Positions 1 to 9,490 are shown, numbered from the stretch's first letter. The stretch: DNA of 64,000 bases from Enterococcus timonensis (GCF_900104595.1 NZ_FNVY01000004.1:992001-1056000); one strand, 5' to 3'. The notes: generated by a model not told the origin, from the letters alone. Numbers and translations are program-made.

Positions 1-621
1 CTCTTCAATCGTTTGATTGTCAAATTCTTTTCCACGATCGGTGTGGAAGAGCTGCACTTCTGTCAATGGATAAGAAATACGAGTAAAAGCCCGCTTGACC
101 AAGCTTGCATCTTTTCTTTTGCCACAAGAATACCCAATAATTTCTCGATTGAACAAATCAAGAATCAAACAAATATAATGCCATTTTTTCCCAACACGTA
201 CATAAGTTAAATCAGTGACAATAGCTTCCAGAGGCTCTTTATTTCTAAAATCTCGAGCTAAAATATTATCTGTTTTTGATTCATTACAGGAAGAGGAATG
301 GTTTTTGAAATGAGCCAAAGTATAGCTCGATTTCAATCCCCGTTGTTTCATGATGCGACCGATTCTCCGACGACTCACTTGGATGTCGCGATTCGCTAAG
401 ATTTGTTTTAATTTTCTTGTGCCGTAAGCCTTGCGATTACGAACAAATTCTTCTGTGATAGCTTCTTCCAATTCAGCTTCATTTTTTACGAGTTTTGGCT
501 GGTAATAATACGTTTGACGGGAAATTCCTAAGACTTTACACATCGCTGATATCGAGTATTTGTGCTTATTGGCATCAATTACTTGTCTTTTCGTCCGAAT
601 ATCAGCGCTGCTTGCTTTAAA
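1..621 (-). CDS. IS3-family transposase OrfB (DDE integrase), partial
   Basis: This is the catalytic half of an IS3-type transposase, truncated by the window start. It is read in the -1 frame relative to orfA, entering by slippage at the heptamer TTTAAAG (minus strand, 615-621), which gives in-frame TTA-AAG in orfA and TTT-AAA after the shift. The frame continues openly to position 1 with the HKYSISAMC...GISRQTYYY segment typical of OrfB N-termini. Two blocks of the DDE integrase core are visible: VTDLTYV and, further on, HTDRGKEF. The final catalytic Glu lies beyond the window. It has no ATG of its own near the overlap, as expected for an OrfAB fusion product. Confidence 0.85.
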
Positions 622-869
622 ATATCATTTTCCATTTCTAGCTGTTGGTTTCGCTTGCGCAAAGCGATCATTTCTTTTTGTTCTGGGGTCAAGTTATCTT
701 TCTCTTTGAAAGAACCAGAGGTTTCTGCTTGTTTAATCCATTTATCAAAAGAAGAAGCGGTTAATTCATACTCACGAATAATTTCTACCCGTGATTTTCC
801 GGCTAGATATAGATCGACTACCTGTTGTTTAAATTCTTTTGAATAAGTTCTTCGTGGACGTCTTGACAT
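579..869 (-). CDS. IS3-family transposase OrfA (HTH)
   Basis: A 96-residue protein with a basic N-terminus (MSRRPRRTYSKEFK), a helix-turn-helix of the transposase_8/IS3 OrfA type (residues about 10-50, SRVEIIREYELTASSFDKWI) and a C-terminal leucine-zipper-like coiled coil (RKRNQQLEMENDIL) used for OrfA/OrfAB oligomerisation. It starts at ATG 869 behind GGAGG. Its 3' end overlaps orfB and carries the slippery heptamer TTTAAAG. Its role is to bind the terminal inverted repeats. Confidence 0.9.
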   Translation of the reverse strand: MSRRPRRTYSKEFKQQVVDLYLAGKSRVEIIREYELTASSFDKWIKQAETSGSFKEKDNLTPEQKEMIALRKRNQQLEMENDILKQAALIFGRKDK

Positions 870-926
870 AAAAATTCCTCCAGTGTGTTTTTTTCTATTC
901 TACACACCTTATTTTTTTTGTCTAGT

Positions 927-1340
927 CTAGTGTAGCCGATTCAATTTATGAATTTTATCAAAAACCTCTTTATCAAGGTAGCTATCTATGTCAATAAAGG
1001 CCTCAGATTGAAAGATATTATATTTCATTGTTGTACCATAGAAATCTACTTCGAGTTCTCCAATTCCATGCTTTTTTAAAAAACCATTTTTCTTTAAAAT
1101 AGAGTTAACTTTATTTGATCCAAAATTTGTAGAGTAAAGTTTATAACCATTTTTTGCTAAATTAAGGGCAAGATTTCCTAGAAATGGCGTTAAATCGGCA
1201 TTTAACCAGGTTGTACTTTTAAAATCAAAACAAACATCTGCATTTATCACTGGAGATTCCAGCGAATTTATTTGTCTAAGTAAATCATCGATAACACTAT
1301 ACTCAAATGAAACTTCTTTGGGAAAAATAATAAACTGCAT
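927..1340 (-). CDS. STAS-like domain protein, probably truncated by the IS element
   Basis: About 137 residues from ATG 1340, preceded by AGAGGTG at good spacing; a longer GTG start at 1349 lies on top of that RBS and is less likely. The segment VCFDFKSTTWLNADLTPFLGN...KNGYKLYSTNF resembles STAS-like N-terminal domains that, in known families, precede a histidine-kinase-type ATPase domain. No ATPase follows. The last residues (about NRLH) and the stop codon are supplied by the IS end, so the original C-terminus has probably been lost. Function is unknown. The call as STAS-like is from overall pattern only, and a complete small protein ending here by chance cannot be excluded. Confidence 0.55.
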   Translation of the reverse strand: MQFIIFPKEVSFEYSVIDDLLRQINSLESPVINADVCFDFKSTTWLNADLTPFLGNLALNLAKNGYKLYSTNFGSNKVNSILKKNGFLKKHGIGELEVDFYGTTMKYNIFQSEAFIDIDSYLDKEVFDKIHKLNRLH

Positions 1341-1449
1341 GTGCATCACCTCTAGAAAGATAATTTATAGATTTTCTACCCTCTGATTTTTTTTAAAATC
1401 ACTATTCGGAAATAACATCCACATTATACATCTTTACTATGGATTTATC

Positions 1450-2367
1450 TCAAATAAATCTTTGTACCCATCCCTCAAAAGTGTATTGGTCCATAATTTC
1501 TTTAAGAACTTCTTGGAATGGCGTATTCATGAACTCCTCTAGTCCTTCTAGGTCATCCACTCCCAAAATAAAAATATTTTTTTTATAATAAAAATCAGCC
1601 TGCTCAATATTTTTATTGTTCGTTATTAACTTTTTTTTCATGAACATAGCTTCCAAAGTTCGCAAGCTAATGCCAGACTGTCCATCCTGTAAAATTTCTA
1701 AAATAGCTCGACTTTCGTTTTGCATTTTAAGAAGATACTTATAGGATACTTTTGGTTGATAGGGAAATCCTTCCATGTCGTTATCAGTAGAAACAACATA
1801 AAGTTTCAAGCTGATGTTTCTTTTTAAAAAAGATTCTTTTACTTCTAGTAATTCCACAACTCTTCCTTTATCCCCGCCAATAAAAACTACATCATTTTTT
1901 ATATCTTGATTAACATTCAAGACGTCCTTAATTGGCTCAAGATCAATGTACTGTTTACTAAATATCAAATTGTATTTTTTACTGTCATCTTCATCAAAAG
2001 TGTAAATTGAACAATTTAGATTCAAAAAATATTTCAATGGAACTTCCATTGAGACCGGATTGTTATACCAGACAAACACTGAAATTTCCGGAAATTTTTT
2101 GTTAATGTATCTAACCACAGCAACTGACTGCGGAGTTGCGACAATAATTAGCTTTTTTATCTGAGGTAATTTTTTCTTCCAAGAATTATCAAAAAGAAAG
2201 CTCAACCAAGATCGACCGAGCTTTAATTCAATTCTAGATCCTAGCTTAGTTGCTATAGAAGTATTAGTAAAGATCGTATGCATATTAAATCCTAACCTAA
2301 TTGCATCAGGAGAATACGTGGCCGATCTCTTAGATACGGTCAAGATAAGTATTTCGTTTGAATTCAT
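1450..2367 (-). CDS. CgeB-like glycosyltransferase-fold protein of the capsule cluster
   Basis: A 305-residue protein resembling the CgeB/spore-maturation-type glycosyltransferase family that is common in polysaccharide loci. The C-terminal half has the diagnostic layout: VVFIGGDKGR, a helical region, then GQSGISLRTLEAMFMKKKLITNN, where a nucleotide-sugar site is expected. A second member of the same family is at 43967-44992 in the other cluster, sharing the SG(I/L)(S/T)(L/M)RT(L/I)E block. ATG 2367 follows AGGAGAG. It is the last gene of the operon, 9 bp after the nitroreductase-like gene. The sugar transferred cannot be predicted. Confidence 0.6.
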   Translation of the reverse strand: MNSNEILILTVSKRSATYSPDAIRLGFNMHTIFTNTSIATKLGSRIELKLGRSWLSFLFDNSWKKKLPQIKKLIIVATPQSVAVVRYINKKFPEISVFVWYNNPVSMEVPLKYFLNLNCSIYTFDEDDSKKYNLIFSKQYIDLEPIKDVLNVNQDIKNDVVFIGGDKGRVVELLEVKESFLKRNISLKLYVVSTDNDMEGFPYQPKVSYKYLLKMQNESRAILEILQDGQSGISLRTLEAMFMKKKLITNNKNIEQADFYYKKNIFILGVDDLEGLEEFMNTPFQEVLKEIMDQYTFEGWVQRFI

Positions 2368-2376
2368 ATCGCTCTC

Positions 2377-3357
2377 CTACAGAAAACTGGTCATATCTTC
2401 AACAACATCTCTATTTGAAACTGGAGTTTTGAAAGTATCTGGATAGCTACCAAAGGAAACAAAAGCAATTAAGTTTTCATTCTCAGGAATATGAAGTAAG
2501 TTTCTCACTTCTTTCATTTTTGTGAGATTTAAATTACTATTCAAAGCGCAGCTAGCTATCTGATAATGAGTTAAGCTATACAAGAGATTCATTAAATAAA
2601 TCCCACCATCAATAAAGCTTTCATTCCGCTCATTAAGATGCCCAAAATAGCTCAAGTCAGAAGTTACTAAAATTACTCCAGACACATTTTCCGCCATTCC
2701 TTGAATCCCATTTTGCAATTTTAATGTTTCTTGAACCAGTTTATCATTCATAACAACGTGCAATTTTACTGATTGACGGTTGCAAACTGAAGGTGCATTA
2801 TTGGCCAGACTAATAACTTTTTCAATTTGATTTTTAGTAATCTTAACAGTTCCATATTTTCTAACAGATCTTCTACTAGCAGAGAAGTCTTCAAAGCTTG
2901 AATTAGAAAGTTCCGAAAGTATTTGTCCACTAAGCAGCAGTTCTCCTCCACTGACCTGATTTTCACCTAAATAAACTTGAAAAGGAGCTAATTTGTTCTT
3001 CATCTCTGAAACATAAAAATTATTTTGTTCGTGAACCTGGACATAACGGTTTAACACTGCTATACCCGTAAGAAATCTTTTATCATATTTATCGCAATCG
3101 TGTGCTACCCATTGATTTAATAGACTCATTAGCCGATTAGTTCTTTTCTTTCCAAAACCAAGTCTCAGAGTATCATGTGACAATCCTTTTTCTATAGCAT
3201 GGTATTCAAAAGTAATTTCTCCTCTTAGATTTTCAGTACTCATGTGTCGCCGTTGAAAATAAAAAGAATAGTGTAAAAATCTCATGAAGTCATTTCGATA
3301 ACTAAGTAACAAACGGGTTGGACCTAAAACTACTTTTGCTTTGTCTTTAATTGTCAT
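2377..3357 (-). CDS. Nitroreductase-family protein in capsule cluster
   Basis: About 326 residues. The start is set at ATG 3357, which has GGAGG directly upstream; the longer frame starting at 3408 has no comparable site and runs into the preceding gene. The C-terminal two thirds show the FMN-dependent nitroreductase fold: SASRRSVRKYGTVKITKNQIEKVISLANNAPS, then FIDGGIYLMNLLYSL and NSNLNL. The N-terminal 130 residues are helical and charged without a recognised domain. It lies immediately downstream of a polysaccharide pyruvyl transferase, a pairing seen in other capsule loci. A role in oxidising or reducing a sugar is only inference. Confidence 0.7.
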   Translation of the reverse strand: MTIKDKAKVVLGPTRLLLSYRNDFMRFLHYSFYFQRRHMSTENLRGEITFEYHAIEKGLSHDTLRLGFGKKRTNRLMSLLNQWVAHDCDKYDKRFLTGIAVLNRYVQVHEQNNFYVSEMKNKLAPFQVYLGENQVSGGELLLSGQILSELSNSSFEDFSASRRSVRKYGTVKITKNQIEKVISLANNAPSVCNRQSVKLHVVMNDKLVQETLKLQNGIQGMAENVSGVILVTSDLSYFGHLNERNESFIDGGIYLMNLLYSLTHYQIASCALNSNLNLTKMKEVRNLLHIPENENLIAFVSFGSYPDTFKTPVSNRDVVEDMTSFL

Positions 3358-3358
3358 T

Positions 3359-4459
3359 TTAATCCTCCGAATTAATAGCCGTAGTGAGAAACTCCATAGT
3401 CTCTGCACGTTGTTTATTTAACAGTTTATTCGCATAATCAAAATCAATATCATTAATCTCAATTGTTTTTGAATAGTCTTCTAAATGGCGGTTCTCAAGA
3501 TGCATCACTTTTAATATACTAGCTATTCTAGTTGAAAATTCTCCTGGGTAGATGGATATAAATGGAATATTTAAATTAATACTAAAAGCTGTAGCATGAA
3601 AGGAATCTGTAATCACACAGGAAGCATTTAAGAATAAGGAAACAAACTCTTTGACTTCGGGTATAAAAACTGGTTTGCCTGTTTTTATAAATTGATCATA
3701 CCGAATGCATATTCTTAATAATTCTAATCCGTTTTTCCTTGCATATTCTTTTGTAAATTTATCGAAATTAGAATTTGAATTCAATTGGTAAATTAAACAA
3801 TATTTTTTTCTTTTGGGACTTTCTCCAGCAAATTTAGCCCAAAAATCTTTATCTAACACTAGAGTTGGATCTAAAACATGCACCGCTCCAGCAATATCCA
3901 AATCATTAATAATGTCTACTGCACTATTTTCACGAACAGAAATATGTCGAAAGTCAGCTAGTAGATTCTTTGTTTCAACTTTTTCCCAATCATCTAGCTT
4001 TTCCTTACCAAAACTACTAGCAAATGAAATCTTATTACTCCCACTTGGAGCATAACTTAAAAAGAACTCAGGTATTAATCCTAGATTCCATTTTGAATTC
4101 CAAACTTGATCACTTCCGACACAATAGTTGTCACTTACAATTGGGTTTTCCAAAAAATCCTGAGTGGTTGAATATGTATTTTCGCTTAAGTTAATATTAC
4201 TCTTAAGGAATCCCCCAAAAACTGTTTTCCATTTCTTAATAGTTGGAAGTAGAATAATTTTTTTAGTGAGTTTAATTAAACCTTTTTCCTTTTTTGTCCA
4301 TGTGTCTAGGATTGCTTCATCTGACGCATCTGGTCTAATATAATTTACAAATTCAACTTCTAAATTCATATTTTGAAATATTTCTTGTGTAGCTAGAGTC
4401 TGCAACACAGACCCGTAATTTTTAATCGCATGCAATGTAATCACACTAATTTTTTTCAA
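3359..4459 (-). CDS. Polysaccharide pyruvyl transferase family protein
   Basis: A 366-residue protein with PS_pyruv_trans features: N-terminal SVITLHAIKNYGSVLQTLATQE, central NYCVGSDQVWNSKWN and C-terminal VITDSFHATAFSINLNIPFISI. The family transfers pyruvate from PEP to form ketals on surface sugars, which adds negative charge; some members have other roles. The start is TTG 4459, preceded by AAAGGA about ten bases away, overlapping the end of wzx by 14 bp, so it is translationally coupled. The 3' neighbour is the nitroreductase-like gene. The family call is firm; the acceptor sugar is unknown. Confidence 0.8.
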   Translation of the reverse strand: MKKISVITLHAIKNYGSVLQTLATQEIFQNMNLEVEFVNYIRPDASDEAILDTWTKKEKGLIKLTKKIILLPTIKKWKTVFGGFLKSNINLSENTYSTTQDFLENPIVSDNYCVGSDQVWNSKWNLGLIPEFFLSYAPSGSNKISFASSFGKEKLDDWEKVETKNLLADFRHISVRENSAVDIINDLDIAGAVHVLDPTLVLDKDFWAKFAGESPKRKKYCLIYQLNSNSNFDKFTKEYARKNGLELLRICIRYDQFIKTGKPVFIPEVKEFVSLFLNASCVITDSFHATAFSINLNIPFISIYPGEFSTRIASILKVMHLENRHLEDYSKTIEINDIDFDYANKLLNKQRAETMEFLTTAINSED

Positions 4460-5864
4460 TAGATTTCATTCCTTTTATATTATTTAAGAGATTTTTAACT
4501 TTCTTAATATTGAAGCTTAAAAATATTACATACGATAACCCAAAAATGCTCGCTCCAATAATTGAATCAAATTTGCTGATACAAAGTAAATAAATAATCA
4601 CTAATACAGCATCCGCTAAAGCCCCACTAGGATTTTTTTTCATGAATTTTCCTAATATTCTTTCACTAGAATAGTTCCGCAACCAAGTTACTAACACTAA
4701 AGAATATAATAGTAAATCCATAGAATCAAAGACGTACACAAAAAGTAGAGTGAAAACGATGCTTAATACTACGGACAAAACATTTAAGATAAGTAGTTCT
4801 TTCTCTTTTCTAAATACCTTAAAGAAAGTTGTATTCAATAATTGCATTTTCCCGTTTGAAGTACACAATGGCAACAAAATTCCAAAGTAAATTAGCCCTG
4901 TTTCATAGGCAGGTAGCCAAACACCTAAGATACTTTTTATTGGAAAGTAAAAAATAAGCATAGCTGGTAATAAAATATTTAGACCGTCACTAATCAAATA
5001 ATAATATTTCTTTTTTTGCTGATCCCCGATTGAGCTCAAGGCAGGAAAAAGCACCATACTCACTTGATTTATAAACAGTAAGAAAAAATTAACCAATGTA
5101 AGTGCGAAAGAAAATTTCGAAAAAACCTCTATTCCCCACTCTCTATCAACTAAGAACCTAGAAAAGCCTAGAATAAGCATCGAAGCAATATTCGATAACA
5201 TTAGTTTACTACCTACACTAATCGTTCTAATGGATTTCACAAAGGTAGCTTTCAATGATAGGAGTGGACTAGCAAAAATATCTTTTGCTTTAAAGAGACA
5301 GTAAATCAACATTATTAACTGTGCAAAATTATAAACATAAATAAATATTTCAAAATGAACTCTGTCAAAAACCAACATTATTGGAAAAAATACGAGGAAA
5401 ACTATTCTATTAATAATCATTGACATAGAAAATATTTTTGTCTGATTTACAGCTTGAAAAACATAACCAATGAAGTTAGCAGCTGAAAAAAGCAAAAAGT
5501 TAATCAGTGTTTGATTAACTATAAACTGTCTCTCAGGTGATAGATTCAGGAACTGGGAAACAAAAAAAATAAAAATAGCAATAAGTAGCTCAAAGGAACA
5601 ACCAAATAAAAATTCCGACTTAATTTCAGATTTATCGATTGTCTTCCAGGTTTTACCTCCAGTTAATAGATAAACACCATCATTTAATCCAAAATGAAAA
5701 AAAGCAATGTAACTAGAATAGAAAATAAAAAGTTGCCAATAGCCAAAATCTTCAACGCCCAAAAGCTTTGGAGCAACCAGTGAAAGAATTACACTTAGGA
5801 GTAAAGAAATTCCTTGGGCACCAAATGCAAAGATCAAATTTGTGAATAAGCTCTTCTTAAACAT
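4446..5864 (-). CDS. Wzx-type polysaccharide flippase
   Basis: About 472 residues starting at ATG 5864 behind GGGAG, overlapping the polymerase gene by 8 bp; the longer frame starting at 5894 lies inside that gene. It is almost entirely hydrophobic, with about 12-14 predicted membrane segments. The N-terminus FGAQGISLLLSVILSLVAPKLLGVEDFGYWQLF is typical of the MOP/MVF exporter superfamily that moves undecaprenyl-linked repeat units across the membrane. It sits between wzy and the pyruvyl transferase, the expected company for a Wzx/Wzy-dependent pathway. Confidence 0.85.
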   Translation of the reverse strand: MFKKSLFTNLIFAFGAQGISLLLSVILSLVAPKLLGVEDFGYWQLFIFYSSYIAFFHFGLNDGVYLLTGGKTWKTIDKSEIKSEFLFGCSFELLIAIFIFFVSQFLNLSPERQFIVNQTLINFLLFSAANFIGYVFQAVNQTKIFSMSMIINRIVFLVFFPIMLVFDRVHFEIFIYVYNFAQLIMLIYCLFKAKDIFASPLLSLKATFVKSIRTISVGSKLMLSNIASMLILGFSRFLVDREWGIEVFSKFSFALTLVNFFLLFINQVSMVLFPALSSIGDQQKKKYYYLISDGLNILLPAMLIFYFPIKSILGVWLPAYETGLIYFGILLPLCTSNGKMQLLNTTFFKVFRKEKELLILNVLSVVLSIVFTLLFVYVFDSMDLLLYSLVLVTWLRNYSSERILGKFMKKNPSGALADAVLVIIYLLCISKFDSIIGASIFGLSYVIFLSFNIKKVKNLLNNIKGMKSIEKN

Positions 5865-7161
5865 GTTCACTCTCCCAATTCGATTCATTATCATCTTTAC
5901 GAATAACTAACTTACTAAAAATTAACATATAGAAAATAAATTGCACAAAATTAACTGAGATAATTCCTTGTGAAAAGTAATCGTTTATCGAATAAAGAAA
6001 TAACGGATACGTCATTGCCCCGTAAATCATTATTGAAAATATTTGATTTTTGTCTCTATTTTGTTTGATATATTGATAGAAGATTGAATAAAATAAGCTA
6101 GTAAATGAGGTAACTAGAAAATATCCTAGCGGGCCAAAATCTTGTATACTTCTTCGAAAGCCATTGTATATATTACCGAGATTAATTCCATTGAAATATC
6201 TAAACTCTAAATGTGGAGAGTACATTGGCGTATTCAATATTCCCAGTTTTATTAGAAGTGTATTTATAGAGTAAAATGTTTCTTCACCAAAAATACTATG
6301 TGATACACCCCTGTCTCTAATATATAAGTCAAATAATTTTATGGGTCCACCAAGATAACTTGACAAGTATTCGATGGCGCTAGACTCATCTAATCTCCCC
6401 GAAAATGTCCTAATTAAATAGAACAATCCGAAAAATACTACAACCAAAAGGGCAGACTTAGCAACAAAAGAAAATTTCACTTTTTTTCGTACAAAAATTA
6501 ACATATAATAAGCGAATCCCGCTGTGAATAGTTTGATAATATTAAATCGACTTCCGGAAGATATATTTGTTAAACAGAGTATTAACACTGGAAGTATCAA
6601 AAGAATTTTTTCGTAAATTTTGCTTGTTTGAAAGTTTCGAATAAAGATGTAAAGGAACACGAATGCAACAGCAAGAGAAATTTCACTTAAGAAACTGACT
6701 AATCTGCTAGTCTGAAGGTTTTCAAAAGACGTAACAATTCTATAATTATAAAGAAAATTATCTGTATCTCCCAAAGAGCCAATTGCTTGTACTTGCCTTC
6801 TTGTCAAAATTAAAACTATCAATTGGTATGCACTTGAAAATATCGCAGCCCACTTATTAATGTATACTTTTGCTCTATGCTGTTGACTTTCTAATTTTAA
6901 GGATCTGGATTGTTTTCTGAGTCTAATATTTTTTGCAAAAGAATCAACTAAAATAAATATCTGAAGTCCAAAAAATATATAAAGAACTGTTAAAATTCCA
7001 AAATCTGAAAGTCCCCATAAAGTATAATTGTAAGAAGAAAATAACCAACTAACAGCAAAACTTGCGCTAACCAAAAAGGAGGGAGAAAAAATATCTTTTC
7101 CCGTAAATAAATAGCTTTCAAAAATACTCATAAAAATTAGGATTCCTAATAGAAAAAACAA
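5857..7161 (-). CDS. Wzy-type oligosaccharide repeat unit polymerase
   Basis: A 434-residue integral membrane protein with about 10-12 predicted membrane helices and a large extracytoplasmic loop in the second half (about FSGRLDESSAIEYLSSYL to LEFRYFNGINLGN), as in O-antigen/capsule polymerases. Sequence identity is low in this family, so the call rests on topology and position between a GT2 gene and wzx. The start is TTG 7161, seven bases after GGAGG; no in-frame ATG with an RBS lies nearby. It would join lipid-linked repeat units outside the membrane. Confidence 0.75.
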   Translation of the reverse strand: MFFLLGILIFMSIFESYLFTGKDIFSPSFLVSASFAVSWLFSSYNYTLWGLSDFGILTVLYIFFGLQIFILVDSFAKNIRLRKQSRSLKLESQQHRAKVYINKWAAIFSSAYQLIVLILTRRQVQAIGSLGDTDNFLYNYRIVTSFENLQTSRLVSFLSEISLAVAFVFLYIFIRNFQTSKIYEKILLILPVLILCLTNISSGSRFNIIKLFTAGFAYYMLIFVRKKVKFSFVAKSALLVVVFFGLFYLIRTFSGRLDESSAIEYLSSYLGGPIKLFDLYIRDRGVSHSIFGEETFYSINTLLIKLGILNTPMYSPHLEFRYFNGINLGNIYNGFRRSIQDFGPLGYFLVTSFTSLFYSIFYQYIKQNRDKNQIFSIMIYGAMTYPLFLYSINDYFSQGIISVNFVQFIFYMLIFSKLVIRKDDNESNWESEHV

Positions 7162-7320
7162 ATTTGCTCCTCCGATTCTCTCTCATCTGAAATTACCAAC
7201 ACCAGTATCATAAACAAAAAAAAGGATATTTAGCGTTTTGCATACATTATTATAATGTTTAATTTAAATATTAAAAGTAGTATTTAACTTGAATTTTCGA
7301 AATGTTGTAAAAGAATTTAT

Positions 7321-8268
7321 TCAATTGTCGTTATGCTGATTCCAGAGAGTCGAACCAAGAGCTAAGCTAACTATGCTTGCAACCTTTACTTTGAGTCTGG
7401 CTCTTTCTTTCAATATACCCATACTATTGTACTTTATGATTCTCTTTTTTATATCATTTCTAATTTCAGTTTCAGATTGAGGAACTTGCTTTAGTAACCC
7501 AAACAATGAGCTGACTATTTTTGAACGTGTTGCATTTATTAACTCAGGATATTCTTTTGGGATCACTATGTACATTTCATCCAAAAAAGGTAGAATATCG
7601 AGTTTCTTATTATTGAACTTCGTATTAGTAATACTTCCAGTTCTTTGATAGTAGAAATAATCTTTTGAATATACTATTCCAATACTATTGGATTTCATGA
7701 AGAGTTTGTATGTAACTGGAGTATCTTCATATAATTTACCAACAGGATATCGAATATTATTAAAAAATTCTGCCTTATAGATTTTTCCCCAGGCTGAGTT
7801 ATCGAACTTTTTTTGTAGCAGCATTTCTTTTATTCCATCTGAAACAGAAAGACACTCATCAGACCTCGGAGGCACTTCTTTAGATTCTTTCGAATTGTCA
7901 TACCAATATTGTAGTTGGGAAACGGCAACTTCACAGTCATATTTTTTTGTTACATCAACTAAATTTTTCACATAATTGATTGCAATAAAATCATCAGAAT
8001 CCACAAAAGTTACATATTTCCCGGTCATGTAATCTAATCCAGAGTTTCTAGCTGAAGAAAGACCCCCGTTTTCTTTTTCCAATACAATAATCCGTTGATC
8101 TAATACTCTATATTTTTCAAGAATCATCCCACTATCATCGGTTGATCCATCATTTACAACAATAATTTCTAATTCTAAATAAGATTGCTTCACAATGCTG
8201 TCTAAACATCGCTCTAAGTATTGAGCAACATTATAAACTGGCACAATGATACTAACTAAATCTGCCAC
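7321..8268 (-). CDS. Glycosyltransferase family 2
   Basis: About 315 residues with a complete GT2 (GT-A) domain: SIIVPVYNVAQYLERCLDSI, EIIVVNDGSTDDSG, ENGGLSSARNSGLD and the metal-binding TFVDSDDF. The start is taken as GTG 8268, six bases after AGGAGGGG; the ATG at 8283 would place that RBS inside the gene. The C-terminal 90 residues are helical. It would add one sugar to the undecaprenyl-linked repeat unit at the cytoplasmic face. The 159 bp between it and wzy hold no recognisable signal. Confidence 0.88.
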   Translation of the reverse strand: MADLVSIIVPVYNVAQYLERCLDSIVKQSYLELEIIVVNDGSTDDSGMILEKYRVLDQRIIVLEKENGGLSSARNSGLDYMTGKYVTFVDSDDFIAINYVKNLVDVTKKYDCEVAVSQLQYWYDNSKESKEVPPRSDECLSVSDGIKEMLLQKKFDNSAWGKIYKAEFFNNIRYPVGKLYEDTPVTYKLFMKSNSIGIVYSKDYFYYQRTGSITNTKFNNKKLDILPFLDEMYIVIPKEYPELINATRSKIVSSLFGLLKQVPQSETEIRNDIKKRIIKYNSMGILKERARLKVKVASIVSLALGSTLWNQHNDN

Positions 8269-8307
8269 CTGACCCCTCCTCATACTTATTCGTAAAAATA
8301 ATTATTT

Positions 8308-9453
8308 TTAAACCTTAGAATATATTAGCTTCATAGCTTTATTTACTTTTTCGATATCATATTTTTTGGCTAGCTCTACACAACTACTTTTAAGTTGAAT
8401 TTTTTCTTTTTCTGAAAAATTCCCCCATTTTACAATAGCTTTTTTGACTTCATTTTTATCTATTGGATTGCTAATTGTAAAGCCTGTCTCGTAGTTATCT
8501 GTGTAATCCTTAATCCCACCAACCCAAGATGATATTAAAGGAACTCCGGCAGCCATTGCCTCAAGACCTGCTAAACCTAATCCCTCTCTTTTTGAAAGAA
8601 ATAATGATAAATCAGAAATCGCCAAATATTTTATTACTTCTGATGTGTAACCCATGAATTTTATTTGATTGTCTAAACCAAGATCGTGAGCTTTCATTTT
8701 CAAGTCTTTTTCTAAAACACCTTGACCACAAATTATATACTTATAATTAGATCCCAGATTGGCCATAGCTTTAATTCCAGTGATATGATTTTTGTTAGTA
8801 TTCAGCTCACCAATCGAAATGAGAACTGTATCTGTTTCTAAAATACCCAATTCTAGTCGTAATTGTTGCTTAACATCTTCAGAAACATCTGTTTGAAATT
8901 TTTGATAATCAATCCCTACGCCAGGAATTTGAACGACTTCCCCAGCTGGGAATTTTTTCGCGATTTTTGTATCTTCGTTATTAATAGTCAATAGTACATC
9001 GGTCCAACGTGAAAGATATCTCTCAATTGGATAAAAGATGAGCCAGCTCTTTAAAGGCCCACCCTTATAGAAATGAAATCCATGTACTGTATAAATAACT
9101 TTTGATTTTGAATTTCTGAATGCCAGACGAGTAAGAACACCACCAATTGGTGAGTGGCAATGGACAATCGCATAGTTATTTTGGGCAAGTTTTTTTAAGA
9201 TAGTTAAGCAAACTTTATTTTTAGAAATATTACCCATCCCCCGAGGAAAATCAACTTGAATACAATTGACCCCTTCCTCTTTTAGGGATTTTTGCAATTG
9301 ATTTGCAACTTCTTCAGTAATATTACCCGGCTCTTCAAAATTTGTAGCAACATCCACCTGATAACCCAGACTGATCAAAAGCTCTATGTTTTGCATATTA
9401 AACTGCTCAATCATCGAAGCCACTGAAGCTACAATCAAAGCTTTTTTAACCAT
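8308..9453 (-). CDS. Glycosyltransferase family 4 (EpsD-like)
   Basis: A 381-residue GT-B enzyme. The N-terminal domain includes IVHCHSPIGGVLTRLAFR and YTVHGFHFYKGGP. The C-terminal domain holds SIGELNTNKNH, IKFMGYTSEV and the donor-binding EGLGLAGLEAMAAGVPLISS block with the EX7E pair. The HGFHFY segment is typical of EpsD/CapM-type exopolysaccharide transferases. ATG 9453 follows GGAGG. It lies third from the priming transferase and probably adds an early sugar of the repeat. Confidence 0.88.
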   Translation of the reverse strand: MVKKALIVASVASMIEQFNMQNIELLISLGYQVDVATNFEEPGNITEEVANQLQKSLKEEGVNCIQVDFPRGMGNISKNKVCLTILKKLAQNNYAIVHCHSPIGGVLTRLAFRNSKSKVIYTVHGFHFYKGGPLKSWLIFYPIERYLSRWTDVLLTINNEDTKIAKKFPAGEVVQIPGVGIDYQKFQTDVSEDVKQQLRLELGILETDTVLISIGELNTNKNHITGIKAMANLGSNYKYIICGQGVLEKDLKMKAHDLGLDNQIKFMGYTSEVIKYLAISDLSLFLSKREGLGLAGLEAMAAGVPLISSWVGGIKDYTDNYETGFTISNPIDKNEVKKAIVKWGNFSEKEKIQLKSSCVELAKKYDIEKVNKAMKLIYSKV

Positions 9454-9490
9454 CTACGTCCTCCATCTTAAATTCAATAATCTATGCTTT

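Larger units (their letters stand above)
1..930 (-). mobile_element. IS3-family insertion sequence, left part outside window
   Basis: Two overlapping minus-strand frames (orfA, orfB) in the order and overlap typical of IS3-family elements occupy this stretch. The upstream terminus on the plus strand lies close to position 930, in the T-rich segment that ends TCTAGTCTAGTGTA. The other terminus and any target-site duplication lie outside the window. The insertion abuts, and probably truncates, the STAS-like gene at 927-1340, whose last codons and stop fall in the element end. Confidence 0.85.
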
